A DNA stretch of 64,000 nt from Coprinopsis marcescibilis (lineage: Eukaryota; Basidiomycota; Agaricomycetes; Agaricales; Psathyrellaceae): positions 1-64,000 of the forward strand of contig ML210165.1 in the NCBI GenBank assembly GCA_004369085.1. The letters are read 5' to 3'. A program made the position numbers and the translations under genes. The notes beneath the pieces were generated by a model that was not told the origin of the DNA, searched no databases, and was given only the letters and a program-made list of their open reading frames with translations. Shown piece by piece: positions 27,277-36,643 of the stretch (the stretch's first letter is position 1; each line of letters starts with the position of its first letter).

Positions 27277-28952
27277 CTACAATGGGGCAGGTGCTTCAGA
27301 TGAGGAAGTTGATTCGTCATCGCTGTCAGCCACCCTGTCATATGTTTCTTGGGTAGAGGCTTCAAGCGCTTCAAGATGCCAACCTATCGACTCCTTGTCC
27401 ATGGGGGTTTCGCGCAATACTTTGCTGAGCTGCACCAGAGCATCGTCACTAGGTTTCCAACGATTAAATCTATCGGTCGACGTGATTATGAACGGTCAAA
27501 ATGGCCCACCTTGCAGATGATTGAACCCAAACACAAAAATCGTCCAGCCAAATTTTGCTGTAAACATAGTAGACCTCGTGACGGTCCAGAATCCGCTTCA
27601 TGTCCAACAAACATCGCATAACTGTCCTTCTTCCTTTGGACAGAAGTCCTGCGGTGTCAGAACGGCATTTTTCAGCCAGGGCAAATGACCGGTAAAGTGG
27701 GAAGGAAAGGCTCCGTCTGTACGAGGGAAGGAGTGTGGCTTTGAGCTCGTTTTTGGAAAATTGCCCAGAATGTTCGGGAGACCAGTCATGAGATGCCGAG
27801 GGAGGGTCAAGGGCAGTAAAGGCCGGTATGAGATTGCACATTGTCCATGCACTCTCAGGAGTGGGGTCCAATTGGTTTGTGCGGGATTCGTAAGAATATG
27901 CGAAGAGCAAGGTGGCTAATGTCAGATAAAGTTCGTGTGTCTGACGTGCGGTAGCCAAATCTTAAATTTCCAGCTGATTAGTTCCATTTAGATCAAAAGA
28001 ATGGAGGACAACATACATTCTCGGCGAGGTAGTTGTAGAATTTCGAGGTTTTCTTCTTCAGTGTATTCGAAAGCGTTGTTATCGGTAAGGTATGGGTGTT
28101 TCCATTGCAGAAGATCTTGGATGTATTCGTCGTCCGCAAAATCAGCCCTGTAGAAGTGTCAAGAGCCGTACACAACTATGTAGAACCACTTGTACGAACA
28201 TGTAATGTTCAGGGTCCCATTTAGTTTCTTCGTGCTCCGTTCTCAACCTGGTCCGTTCCTGCTTTGGGCAGGTTTCAGCAATGGGTCCGAGTTCGTTGAT
28301 TTCGTTCTCGGTGTGCCCAGCATGCCGTAGATAACCAGAGTGCATATCGAGAAAGCCGTAAGGCTTTTCGAGTGTCGTGTGAAGCTCGGGTAATGCGTCT
28401 GGTACCTTTTGAGGTATCTGCCAGTCATTTTCAATGGCTGGGAGAACTCGTCAGAGTTTATGGCTGGCGTAGCGCAATATCCTCACCTGCTTCAAACTCA
28501 GCATTCTCTGGTCCCAGCGACATATCTTCGAGCTTTTCTGAGAGGTCATCTTCGGCTTCTGCAGACGCCAAAACTTCGATCGAGGGTGTAATTTTTGTAG
28601 GACGTGGCGCCAAAAGCTTTGCGAGGAGGTCGAGGTCCTCAAAATTCTGGCCTCGAGTCTCCTTCGTCAAAGTAATTGTCAAGTAGCCGGCTCCTGGATC
28701 GTATTTCGCCGAAGATACATCATCCTCCATGACATTGTGAGGAAAGTTGAGGCGAAGGTAGTACGGATTGACATGGACACTTAAAAGCGTTTCGTCGACG
28801 TTTATCTCAACGTCCGCTGCCTGTCCTTTTGAAGGTGAGTGACGCAATTTCGGTTTCGAAAGATATATTTTTTATACGCGAATGGATGGACAGTACATGG
28901 AGACAACCACTGATGCCTCTGTCTGGCTGCAGCTGAACCGAGGTGTAATCAT
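27277..28952 (-). CDS. SHQ1: SHQ1, box H/ACA snoRNP assembly factor
   Basis: Chaperone for dyskerin/Cbf5 during assembly of H/ACA ribonucleoproteins, which guide pseudouridylation and support telomerase in some eukaryotes. Start at 28952 gives MITPRFSCSQTEASVVVSMY, the conserved CS-like domain start; the first intron then joins to AADVEINVDETLLSVHVNPY. The middle exon has WQIPQKVPDAL and KYGFLD-like KPYGFLDMHSGYLRHAGHTE, then ADFADDEYIQDLLQWKHPYL and LQLPRREY. The SHQ1-specific helical domain follows: TARQTHELYLTLATLLFAYS, TLLPSYRRSLSFPLYRSFAL, and HEVYYVYSKIWLDDFCVWVQ. The last exon, ALVQLSKVLRETPMDKESIG, ends in an acidic Ser-rich tail at TAG 27277-27279. All six or so splice joins keep phase. 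Divergent from TRP2, with starts 365 bp apart. Confidence 0.92.
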
Positions 28953-29317
28953 CGTCGACTAGTACTAGACGTCGTTGACCAAGAGGAGAATCGAGATGAT
29001 GGCGGTCAATGATTGAAAGCGCGTAACCAATGATCATCGGGCTCAGGCATCACTGGGTTAATTCTTTCGGTGGAAGTCTCCGATCTACTCTCGATCACAT
29101 TAGTTCAATTGGCGATGACTGTGGTTAACTCAACCGACCTCAGGCTTATCCAACCGACCGGCTTCAACGAAAACCGTCATCCTCACTGTCAACCTCCGGC
29201 TAACACCAATAGCCTATTGACGATCCATTCACATATAAAGTCACATAGCGAGCAATATCTCCTCGCGCCACTTCACATACCCTTCTCTCAAATTCATATC
29301 CCACAGTACACCTCGTT
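28953..29317. promoter_or_regulatory. Shared divergent promoter (SHQ1 / TRP2)
   Basis: A 365-bp gap between opposite start codons. I looked for a TGACTC-type general amino-acid control site for TRP2 and saw no exact match. Confidence 0.5.
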
Positions 29318-31058
29318 ATGGATCCTCAGGTGAGTGTCATTCGATGATTTTCAGTTCAGTATACTGAACCTGGGCGACATAGAAACTACCAGCATACCCT
29401 TCACTCGCCACCGTTGAGCAGTTAATTGTCAACGAAAAGCGGGGAAATTGCGTCCCAGTTTATGTCGAGCTACCCGCCGATCTCATCACGCCCTGTATGG
29501 CGTATCTGCGCATTTCCAAAGACTCCAAGTACAGCTTCTTGCTGGAGTCGGTGATCCAGGGAGAGAATGTTGCCCGCTACAGTTTTATCGGCGCAGGCGA
29601 GTTGCTGGTGTCCAACACGTCGTCGAGTCGCATTGACCTTCGCTGTAGACCCCTTCAAGGTTATCAAGACTGGTCCCGGAGAAGACATCTCTGGAGACCC
29701 CATGGTGCCCCTACAGAAGGAACTCGCCATGTACGAGTACGTCTCCATCCCCGAAGTTCCAACATTCACTGGAGGAGCCATCGGATACGTCGCTTATGAC
29801 TGCATCCAACATTTCGAGCCCAAGACCAAGACCGAGCTCAAGGATGTCCTCAATATTCCCGAGGCCGTCTTCATGCTTGTAGACACCCTCCTGATCTACG
29901 ACCACATCTTCCAGACCCTCAAGGTCGTGTCTCATGTATTCAGCCCCAAGAACTCCGGCGCCGCCGATCTCTCGTTTGCGTATCAAACCGCGGTGTCTAA
30001 AGCTCGCCGGTTGGCAAAGGTTTTGTCCTCGCCGGCTACTCCAGAGCCTGTTCAGCCACCAGTCACCCTGGGTAATGAGAGCGTGTCTAATGTTGGCAAA
30101 GCCGGCTATGAAGGCTTTGTCACTACCCTCAAGAAACATATCGTTGCCGGAGATATCATCCAAGCCGTACCTTCCCAAAGACTCGCTCGGCCAACCTCAC
30201 TTCATCCATTCAATGCCTATCGCCAACTGCGCCAGGTCAACCCTTCCCCATACATGTTCTACCTCGACTGCGGTGAACACCAGATCGTTGGTGCCAGCCC
30301 CGAAACCCTTTGTCGCGTAGAGAGGAGCGTGGTTTACAACCATGCCATTGCCGGAACAATTAAGAGAGGCAAAACTCTTGAAGGTTAGATTGCCTGTCGT
30401 CTTATATTTATGCTTGTATCTGATTCCGTTGTTTTTAGAGGACGAGAAACTCGGCGCCATCCTTCTCAACTCTGCGAAGGATCGCGCTGAACACATCATG
30501 TTGGTCGACTTGGCCAGGAACGACGTTAACCGAGTCTGCCAGCCCAAGACCGTCAAGGTCGACAATCTCATGAACGTTGAAAAGTTCAGCCATGTCATCC
30601 ACTTGACATCTCAGGTCTCTGGTATCCTTCGGGAGGACAAGAACCGGTTCGATGCCTTCCGGTCCATCTTCCCAGCCGGTACCGTGTCCGGTGCGCCCAA
30701 AATCAAAGCCATCGAAATCATCTCTTCTCTTGAGAAGGAGAAGCGAGGTGTATATGCTGGCGCTGTTGGACGCTTTGATTTTGCCAACGACTGCATGGAC
30801 ACTTGCATTGCCATTCGTACCATGACCTTCAAGGACGGTGTTGCGTATTTGCAAGCCGGTGGTGGGATTGTCTTCGACAGCGTTGAAGACGACGAATATA
30901 TCGAGACTATCAACAAGCTTGGTGGTAATGTCAGGGCGTTGGAGGCTGCAGAACGTGAGTCCCAAATCGATGTTCAGCGTTAGGACCACTCTAAATCAGG
31001 TTCTACAGGCTATTGGAATGGTATTCAAAACAAGGGTGCTCAAAAGGTTGTAGAGTAA
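29318..31058 (+). CDS. TRP2: Anthranilate synthase component I
   Basis: Converts chorismate to anthranilate in tryptophan biosynthesis, using ammonia from the glutaminase partner. Five exons: 29318-29329 (12 nt, MDPQ), 29383-29596, 29649-30383, 30439-30954, 31009-31058; they sum to 1527 nt, 508 residues. N-terminal [20 protein letters not shown] includes the LLES feedback-site region. The chorismate-binding core shows [57 protein letters not shown], and [16 protein letters not shown], ending with [16 protein letters not shown]. Intron 2 (29597-29648, 52 nt) uses a GC donor (GCAG|GCGAGT); if it is not removed the gene seems frameshifted. The AGTIKRG motif and overall layout favour anthranilate synthase over aminodeoxychorismate synthase. 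Confidence 0.95.
29597..29648 (+). other. GC-AG intron in TRP2
   Basis: 52 nt; donor GCAG|GCGAGT, acceptor CGCTGTAG. Removal gives [13 protein letters not shown], the conserved reading; retention frameshifts the gene. Confidence 0.9.
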
Positions 31059-31100
31059 AAGGACATTAAAAGGGATGGTTTAGATTAATAAGCATTACTA

Positions 31101-32086
31101 CTACCTGAACCTGTTGGTAATTTGGCGCAACTTCTTTTCGGACTTGAAGAGTTCGTCTCTCTCGTCTTGTTCACGAAGTGCTACACCTTCCCGTGCTGCA
31201 ATACTGAGGACTCCACCAATGAGTTCTGCCGCGCGAGTGTTCTCGTCGTTTGCAGGAATGGGGTACATAACGAGACGAGGATCGGCATTGGAGTCAATGA
31301 CACCAATTGTTGGTACATTTTCGAGAGCGAATTCGCGAATGGCAATGGCGTTCTGCACAGGATTGAGAATGATGGCGAGGTCCGGGATGACCTTGAAGGC
31401 ATCGAGCTCGCCGCCTTTGAAGAATTGACTTCGGTTGGTAAGGGTCCCTGGTAGCCATCGTTCGCCAACGTAGAAGCCTTGCTGAGGGCCCACCCGTTCA
31501 GCAGCCTTCTGCACGACTGGCTTGAGGTCAGGCCGTGTGCCAATGAAGACGATTTGGCCACCAGCGCGCGCGACTGCTCGGGTGACGTTGGCTGCGCGTC
31601 GCAAAAGAGGCAGAGTGCTGTCGAGGTCGATTATAGTGATTCCTGCTCGAGTTCCGTACGCATAAGGAACAAAATTGGGATTCATTCGACTTGAAGCGTG
31701 GCCAAAGTGCGCGCCAGCTGCGAGAAGGGCCGAAACGGTTGCGTTACGTGTAGGCTTGTGCAGCGAATCGCGTAGCTGGAATGTATTGCTTGAAGACTGA
31801 GTTGAACCATACTCAGACATAGCGTCAACTGTGTATTGAACATGCTAAGGATTACTGAAGAAATATATAGCGGACAGCACATACTGAGGGTTTTGACCGT
31901 GCCCTTGTGTTTCCGGAACTGCAACCAGTCTTCTTTATTTGTGAGGGGTTTCGGTGGGCTATCCTCGGATGGCAGGTGCATATAAGTACGCTGCCATGTC
32001 CCTCCTGGGTGGACAACAGCGCGACAACGGGGGGCACGTCGCGTCGACGCTGCCAGGGACGGTCGTAGTGCAGACGGAAAAGACAT
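31101..32086 (-). CDS. Mitochondrial small-subunit ribosomal protein uS2m
   Basis: Homolog of bacterial S2/yeast Mrp4, part of the mitoribosome small subunit. Two exons: start at 32086, then the second exon beginning near 31827 with IDAMSEYGST. The first exon has a basic, Ser/Ala-rich leader (MSFPSALRPSLAASTRRAPR) typical of a mitochondrial targeting peptide. The S2 core includes ALLAAGAHFGHASSRMNPNF, YGTRAGITIIDLDSTLPLLR, GGQIVFIGTRPDLKPVV, ERWLPGTLTN, PDLAIILNPVQNAIAIREF and VPTIGVIDSNADPRLVMYPI. The stop is the TAG at 31101-31103. Starts only 137 bp from the divergent Ssb gene. Confidence 0.93.
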
Positions 32087-32223
32087 AATGAGGTTATACG
32101 TGGCTGTGCAAATCTTTGGTGGGTTGCTTACATGATGTTCATCGATTTTTTTTCAGCGTCCGCTCACTGTGACCTTGACCACCATCTTCCCTTGATTTTC
32201 TTCCTCTCCAAAACATCCAAAAA
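32087..32223. promoter_or_regulatory. 137-bp divergent promoter (uS2m / Ssb HSP70)
   Basis: Very short gap between two opposite start codons serving the mitochondrial and the cytosolic translation machinery. A T-run and pyrimidine-rich stretch precede the Ssb start. Confidence 0.6.
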
Positions 32224-33651
32224 ATGGCTGACGATTTGTTTGACGGTGCCATCGGTATTGATCTCGGTACTACCTACTCGTGAGTATCGATGCATCGCAG
32301 AGGTGTCTTGGATGGTGTTAATCTCCGATGTTTTCGATTAGCTGCGTCGGTGTATGGCAAAATGACCGTGTCGAAATCATTGCCAACGACCGTAAGTTAT
32401 CTTCCCAGTCTTCACTTTAGCTTTGACTTATTTTCTCTTGCAGAGGGTAACAGGACCACACCGTCATATGTCGCCTTCTCGCAGGACGAGCGTCTGATTG
32501 GAGATGCCGCCAAAAATCAGGCCGCCATGAACCCTCGCAACACCGTCTTCGACGCTAAGCGTTTGATTGGTCGTCGATTCGAGTAAGTTACCTTTTTGCT
32601 CTGCGAGCACTCGCAGCGATTCTAATCGCCATTTTTTCCCCAGTGATCCCGATGTCAAGAAGGTTTGGGCACTCCTCAGATGTAATATTTGATTTCGGTG
32701 CTTATACTGCTCGCGCCTATAGGACATGACCCACTGGCCTTTCGAGGTCGTCGAGAAAGACGGCTCTCCCCTCATCAAGGTTAACTACCTTGGCGAGGAA
32801 AAGACCTTCAGCCCCCAGGAAATCTCTGCCATGGTTCTCACCAAGATGAAGGAGATCTCTGAGGCTAAACTTGGCAAGACTGTCAAGAAGGCTGTCGTCA
32901 CGTGGGTTATTTTTGAGACTTCCGCAAATTTCCTCTTTGCTAATCAAATCCCGTAGCGTCCCTGCCTACTTCAACGACTCTCAGCGTTTGGCCACCAAGG
33001 ACGCTGGTGCCATCTCTGGTCTTGAGGTCCTCCGTATCATCAACGAGCCCACCGCTGCTGCCATCGCCTACGGTCTCGACCGTCAGTCCAAGGCCGAGAA
33101 GAACGTCCTCATCTTCGATCTTGGAGGAGGAACTTTCGATGTCTCTCTCTTGAACATCAGCGGCGGTGTCTTCGCCGTCAAGGCCACCTCTGGTGACACC
33201 CATCTTGGTGGTGAGGATTTCGACAACAACCTCTTGGAGTTCTTCAAGAACGAGTTCAAGAAGAAGAATAAGCTCGACATCTCCGACGATGCCCGTGCTC
33301 TCCGTCGTTTGAGGTCTGCCTGCGAACGTGCTAAGCGTACCCTCTCCAGCGTCACCCAGACCACCGTCGAGGTCGACTCCCTCTACCAGGCAAGTTGGTC
33401 AGGATGACTTGATTTTCCCGGAAATTGACAAATTTCTCTAGGGTGAGGACTTTTCTGCTAACATCACTCGTGCCCGTTTCGAGGAGATCAATGCCATCCT
33501 CTTCAAGTCCACCATCGACCCCGTCGAGAAGGTTCTCAAGGACTCTAAGATCGCCCGCGACAAGGTCGATGACATCGTCCTCGTTGGTGGCTCCACCCGT
33601 ATCCCCAAGATTCAGTCTCTTGTCTCCGAGTTCTTCGGTGGCCGTCAATTG

Positions 33652-33683
<32 letters not shown>

Positions 33684-34512
33684 CTACGGTGCTGCCGTTC
33701 AGGCTGCTATCCTTACTGGCCAGACCTCTGACCAGACCAAGGATCTCCTCCTCCTCGATGTTGCCCCTCTCTCCCTCGGTGTAGCCATGCAAGGTGATGT
33801 CTTCGGTGTCGTCGTTCCCCGTAACACCCCCATCCCCACCAACAAGTCTCGTGTCTTTACCACCGTCGAGGACAACCAGACCACCGTCACCTTCCCTGTG
33901 TAAGTTTCGGATTTAATCGGCGATAGGTCAGTTTCTAATCTTGTAATACAGCTACGAGGGTGAGCGCACCCAATGCCGCGACAACCGTCTCCTCGGCGAG
34001 TTCGAGCTCACTGGTATTCCCCCCATGCCCCGCGGACAAGCCGAGCTCGTCACCACCTTTGAGGTCGATGCCAACGGTTTGCTCAAGGTTTCTGCTCAGG
34101 ATCGTGCCTCTGGCCGCAAGGCTTCCATCAGTATGTATCCGTCACTCCTTCATCCTGAACATGTCCTTAATGATTACTTTTAGCCATCACCAACTCTGTT
34201 GGCCGTCTCTCATCTGCTGAGATTGAGCAGATGATCAAGGATGCCGAGCAGTTCAAGAATGCTGACAAGGAGTTCTCTGCCCGACATGAAGCAAAGTCCG
34301 ACCTTGAGGCATACATCCACCAGGTTGAGGGCACCATCACCTCCCCCGAAATCGGCATGAAGCTCAAGCGTGGAGCTAAGTCTCAAGTTGAGGCTGAGCT
34401 CGCTCGTGCCCTTGAGAAGCTCGAGATCGAGGATTCCTCTGCTGACGAGCTGAGAAAGGCTCAGCTCGGCATCAAGCGTGCCCTGCAAAAAGCAACCGCT
34501 GGCATCCGATAA
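32224..34512 (+). CDS. SSB1: Ribosome-associated HSP70 chaperone, Ssb type
   Basis: Cytosolic HSP70 that binds nascent chains at the ribosome with the RAC complex (known for the family). Start at 32224, [20 protein letters not shown], with the ATPase phosphate-1 loop. Further signatures: [26 protein letters not shown], and [19 protein letters not shown] at the linker and substrate domain. The C-terminus ([48 protein letters not shown]) lacks the EEVD tail of Ssa-type HSP70s and matches Ssb proteins. About eight short introns, several close to the 5' end. Codon use is strongly biased to C-ending codons (GTC, ATC, CTC, AAG), suggesting high expression. Convergent with RFC2, stops 360 bp apart. 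Confidence 0.93.
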
Positions 34513-34872
34513 ACGCTGGACGCCGCATTTCTCTTGTTATCCCATTTGGCATGGATCCTCTCTCACATTCCTTGTATCCATTAATCCTCATCACGACCAC
34601 TCTGTGCTATACTCTCTTTTGTTTTTCACAATCCATTACCATTTCTACGACGTCTTTCTGCTAGCATCTCCAAAAGTCGAATGAAGATCACGATCACAGT
34701 GTTGTAGTACTTGTATGTTCACTGCTATCCATTTGTAATTCAAAAGTATCATGGTTATGATGCAGAATCAAGACAAATCCATCGTTATCTTGGCATGGAG
34801 GGCAATATAACAGAGAGATATGGGGTAATGTACGTATGCAACAGCGGCCAGGGCCAGCGGTAGGGAGAACGG
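34513..34872. other. Convergent 3' flanks of Ssb and RFC2
   Basis: A 360-bp AT-rich gap between facing stop codons, presumably both 3' untranslated regions. Nothing else seen. Confidence 0.6.
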
Positions 34873-36275
34873 CTATGATAAGACCGCCCTGTTGATCCTC
34901 AGAGCAACTTCTAATATCCATAGCTCTTCGTCGGCACCATCGCACAAGGCTTTGTCTGCCTCCGCAAAAGCAAGTGCAGCCTTGGATTTTTTCCGGCCAT
35001 CAAGCTCTGGATGCAACATGACGAGCTCGTGTAACTATTAGGGATAAATGTTACTTGGAACTCTGAATTCAACTTGGAGAGACGTACTTGTGTTAACAGT
35101 TGTGTTGCAGAGTAACCTTCCCGCATCAGCTCTTTCACCTTCTTCTGAACGGCTGTAAAGTTGGTTTTACGGGAACTCTTATCATCGACGTCCATACTAT
35201 CATCTTCCACCGCAATGCCCAGCGTCCATGCAAAATCTTTGATGACCGAATCTGGCACGACGCCGGCGATTTCTTGGATATCCTTTGGGAGGATGGGTGT
35301 TGGAGGGATTGTTGATTTTGAGAGACGGGAAGCGGATTGGAGATAGGTTATAGCGCGACGGAGGTCTCCTTGTGAAGTTGAGATGAGGGCGTTGATCACT
35401 TGTGGGGCTGCGTCGATGCCTTCGGATTTGGCGATGTGGTTGAGGCGGAGGGAGGCAGATGTTGGGTCGAGAGGTGTGAAACGGAATTTAGAGCATCGGG
35501 ATGCCAGGGGTTCAATGATTCTGAACGAGTTGGTTAGAAAACAATGATTGCAGTGGTATAAGATCGCAGAGAAAGAGATGCGTACCGTGTCACGTAGTTG
35601 CACACGAGACAGAAACGGGTGATTTTCGCGTATGTTTCCATTATGCGTCGGAGGGCACCTTGGGCGTCTTGCGTCATTGAGTCTGCCTCGTCGAGGATGA
35701 TAATTTTATAGGGTGGACATGGGTAGACCTTTCCGTCTGATGCTACGGCCTGGGCTCTGGGTGTTTGACGGGCAAAGTTTTTAACTTTTTCACGGACGAT
35801 GGATATGCCACGTTCATCGGACGCGTTGAGCTCCAGGACGCGATTACGGAAGTTGTCTGGCCTGTAACCCGCTCGTTACCGGAAGATGGGAGTAGAAGGT
35901 TTGATTCCCTTACCCATATAGCTGTCGAGCCAAAGCAAGGATGGTAGAGGTCTTTCCAGTTCCCGGAGGACCATAAAAGAGCATGTGTGGCAGCTAAACG
36001 CGGCTCGGTAACTGAAAGATGCCTAGAGTCGTATCTTCACATACATTAGCAGACGTCAATGTCCTCTGAAGGACAGCAGTCGTGTGCTCTTGAGCAGAAA
36101 CCTCATCAATAGTCTTTGGCCGACTGAAAACCCATTGTCAGCGTAGAAAATGAGATCTTGGGATGTCCACGCACTATTTCTCTACCCATGGCTGGTTCTC
36201 TAGATCGGCGACGTGCTTTGCAGTAGCAGCAGCCTTGTTAGATGTTGCTCTTGCGGCAAAGAAGTTTGAAGCCAT
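34873..36275 (-). CDS. RFC2: Replication factor C small subunit (Rfc2 type)
   Basis: AAA+ ATPase subunit of the RFC clamp loader, which loads PCNA at primer ends. Start at 36275, [20 protein letters not shown], then [13 protein letters not shown]. Walker A is [20 protein letters not shown]; Walker B is [19 protein letters not shown]; the SRC arginine-finger region reads [14 protein letters not shown]. Also [20 protein letters not shown]. The sequence of motifs, including the [11 protein letters not shown] and KFRFTPLD variants, matches yeast Rfc2 / human RFC4 rather than the other small subunits. The C-terminal exon has [20 protein letters not shown] and ends INRAVLS at TAG 34873-34875. Multiple short introns. 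Divergent from the CAF-1 large-subunit gene across a 368-bp promoter. Confidence 0.92.
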
Positions 36276-36321
36276 TGCTGTTGGTGGTGGAGTGAATGTA
36301 GATGAAGGGCGGACGTAGTGG

Positions 36322-36327
36322 ACGCGT
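36322..36327. promoter_or_regulatory. ACGCGT box 1 (RFC2-proximal)
   Basis: Palindromic MCB core 47 bp upstream of the RFC2 start codon. Confidence 0.6.
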
Positions 36328-36342
36328 TGTGCCTGTCACGAA

Positions 36343-36348
36343 ACGCGT
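36343..36348. promoter_or_regulatory. ACGCGT box 2 (RFC2-proximal)
   Basis: Second MCB core, 21 bp (two helical turns) from box 1, on the same face of the helix. Confidence 0.6.
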
Positions 36349-36574
36349 GACACCATGCGGCTACCCAGTCACACCGTGTTTTCTTCTTCCCACCACCAGC
36401 GACGGCCTCATTACTCGACTTCCACCCTCTGCACGGGTTTACCTTCAATAACGGGCGTTTACTCTGTCCTTATATACGGTGCAGGTACTGATACGGCGCT
36501 CCCAAGGCTCCATGCAGACCCTGCACTCACAATTTTACAGAAATACCGGAAGATATCGCGTCATAGGCGAAAGG

Positions 36575-36580
36575 ACGCGT
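36575..36580. promoter_or_regulatory. ACGCGT box 3 (CAF-1-proximal)
   Basis: MCB core, within the extended palindrome GGACGCGTCC, upstream of the CAF-1 start. Confidence 0.6.
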
Positions 36581-36606
36581 CCTTGACAGCGGGGCAACAG
36601 GATCTT

Positions 36607-36612
36607 ACGCGT
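36607..36612. promoter_or_regulatory. ACGCGT box 4 (CAF-1-proximal)
   Basis: MCB core, 32 bp from box 3 and 32 bp before the CAF-1 ATG. Confidence 0.6.
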
Positions 36613-36643
36613 CTATACCCCACAATACCGAGCAAAGGCAAAG

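Larger units (their letters stand above)
36276..36643. promoter_or_regulatory. Divergent promoter (RFC2 / CAF-1 p150) with four ACGCGT (MCB-like) boxes
   Basis: ACGCGT occurs at 36322-36327, 36343-36348, 36575-36580 and 36607-36612 within 368 bp. ACGCGT is the MluI cell-cycle box bound in other fungi by the MBF (Mbp1-Swi6 type) complex that drives G1/S genes. Two boxes lie near each start codon. Both flanking genes act at the replication fork, so cell-cycle control is a reasonable inference. Confidence 0.75.

Noticed and set aside
29567..29660. Apparent frameshift in TRP2 between the N-terminal part and the catalytic core
   Set aside because: A 52-nt GC-AG intron restores the conserved reading exactly, so the gene is not broken.
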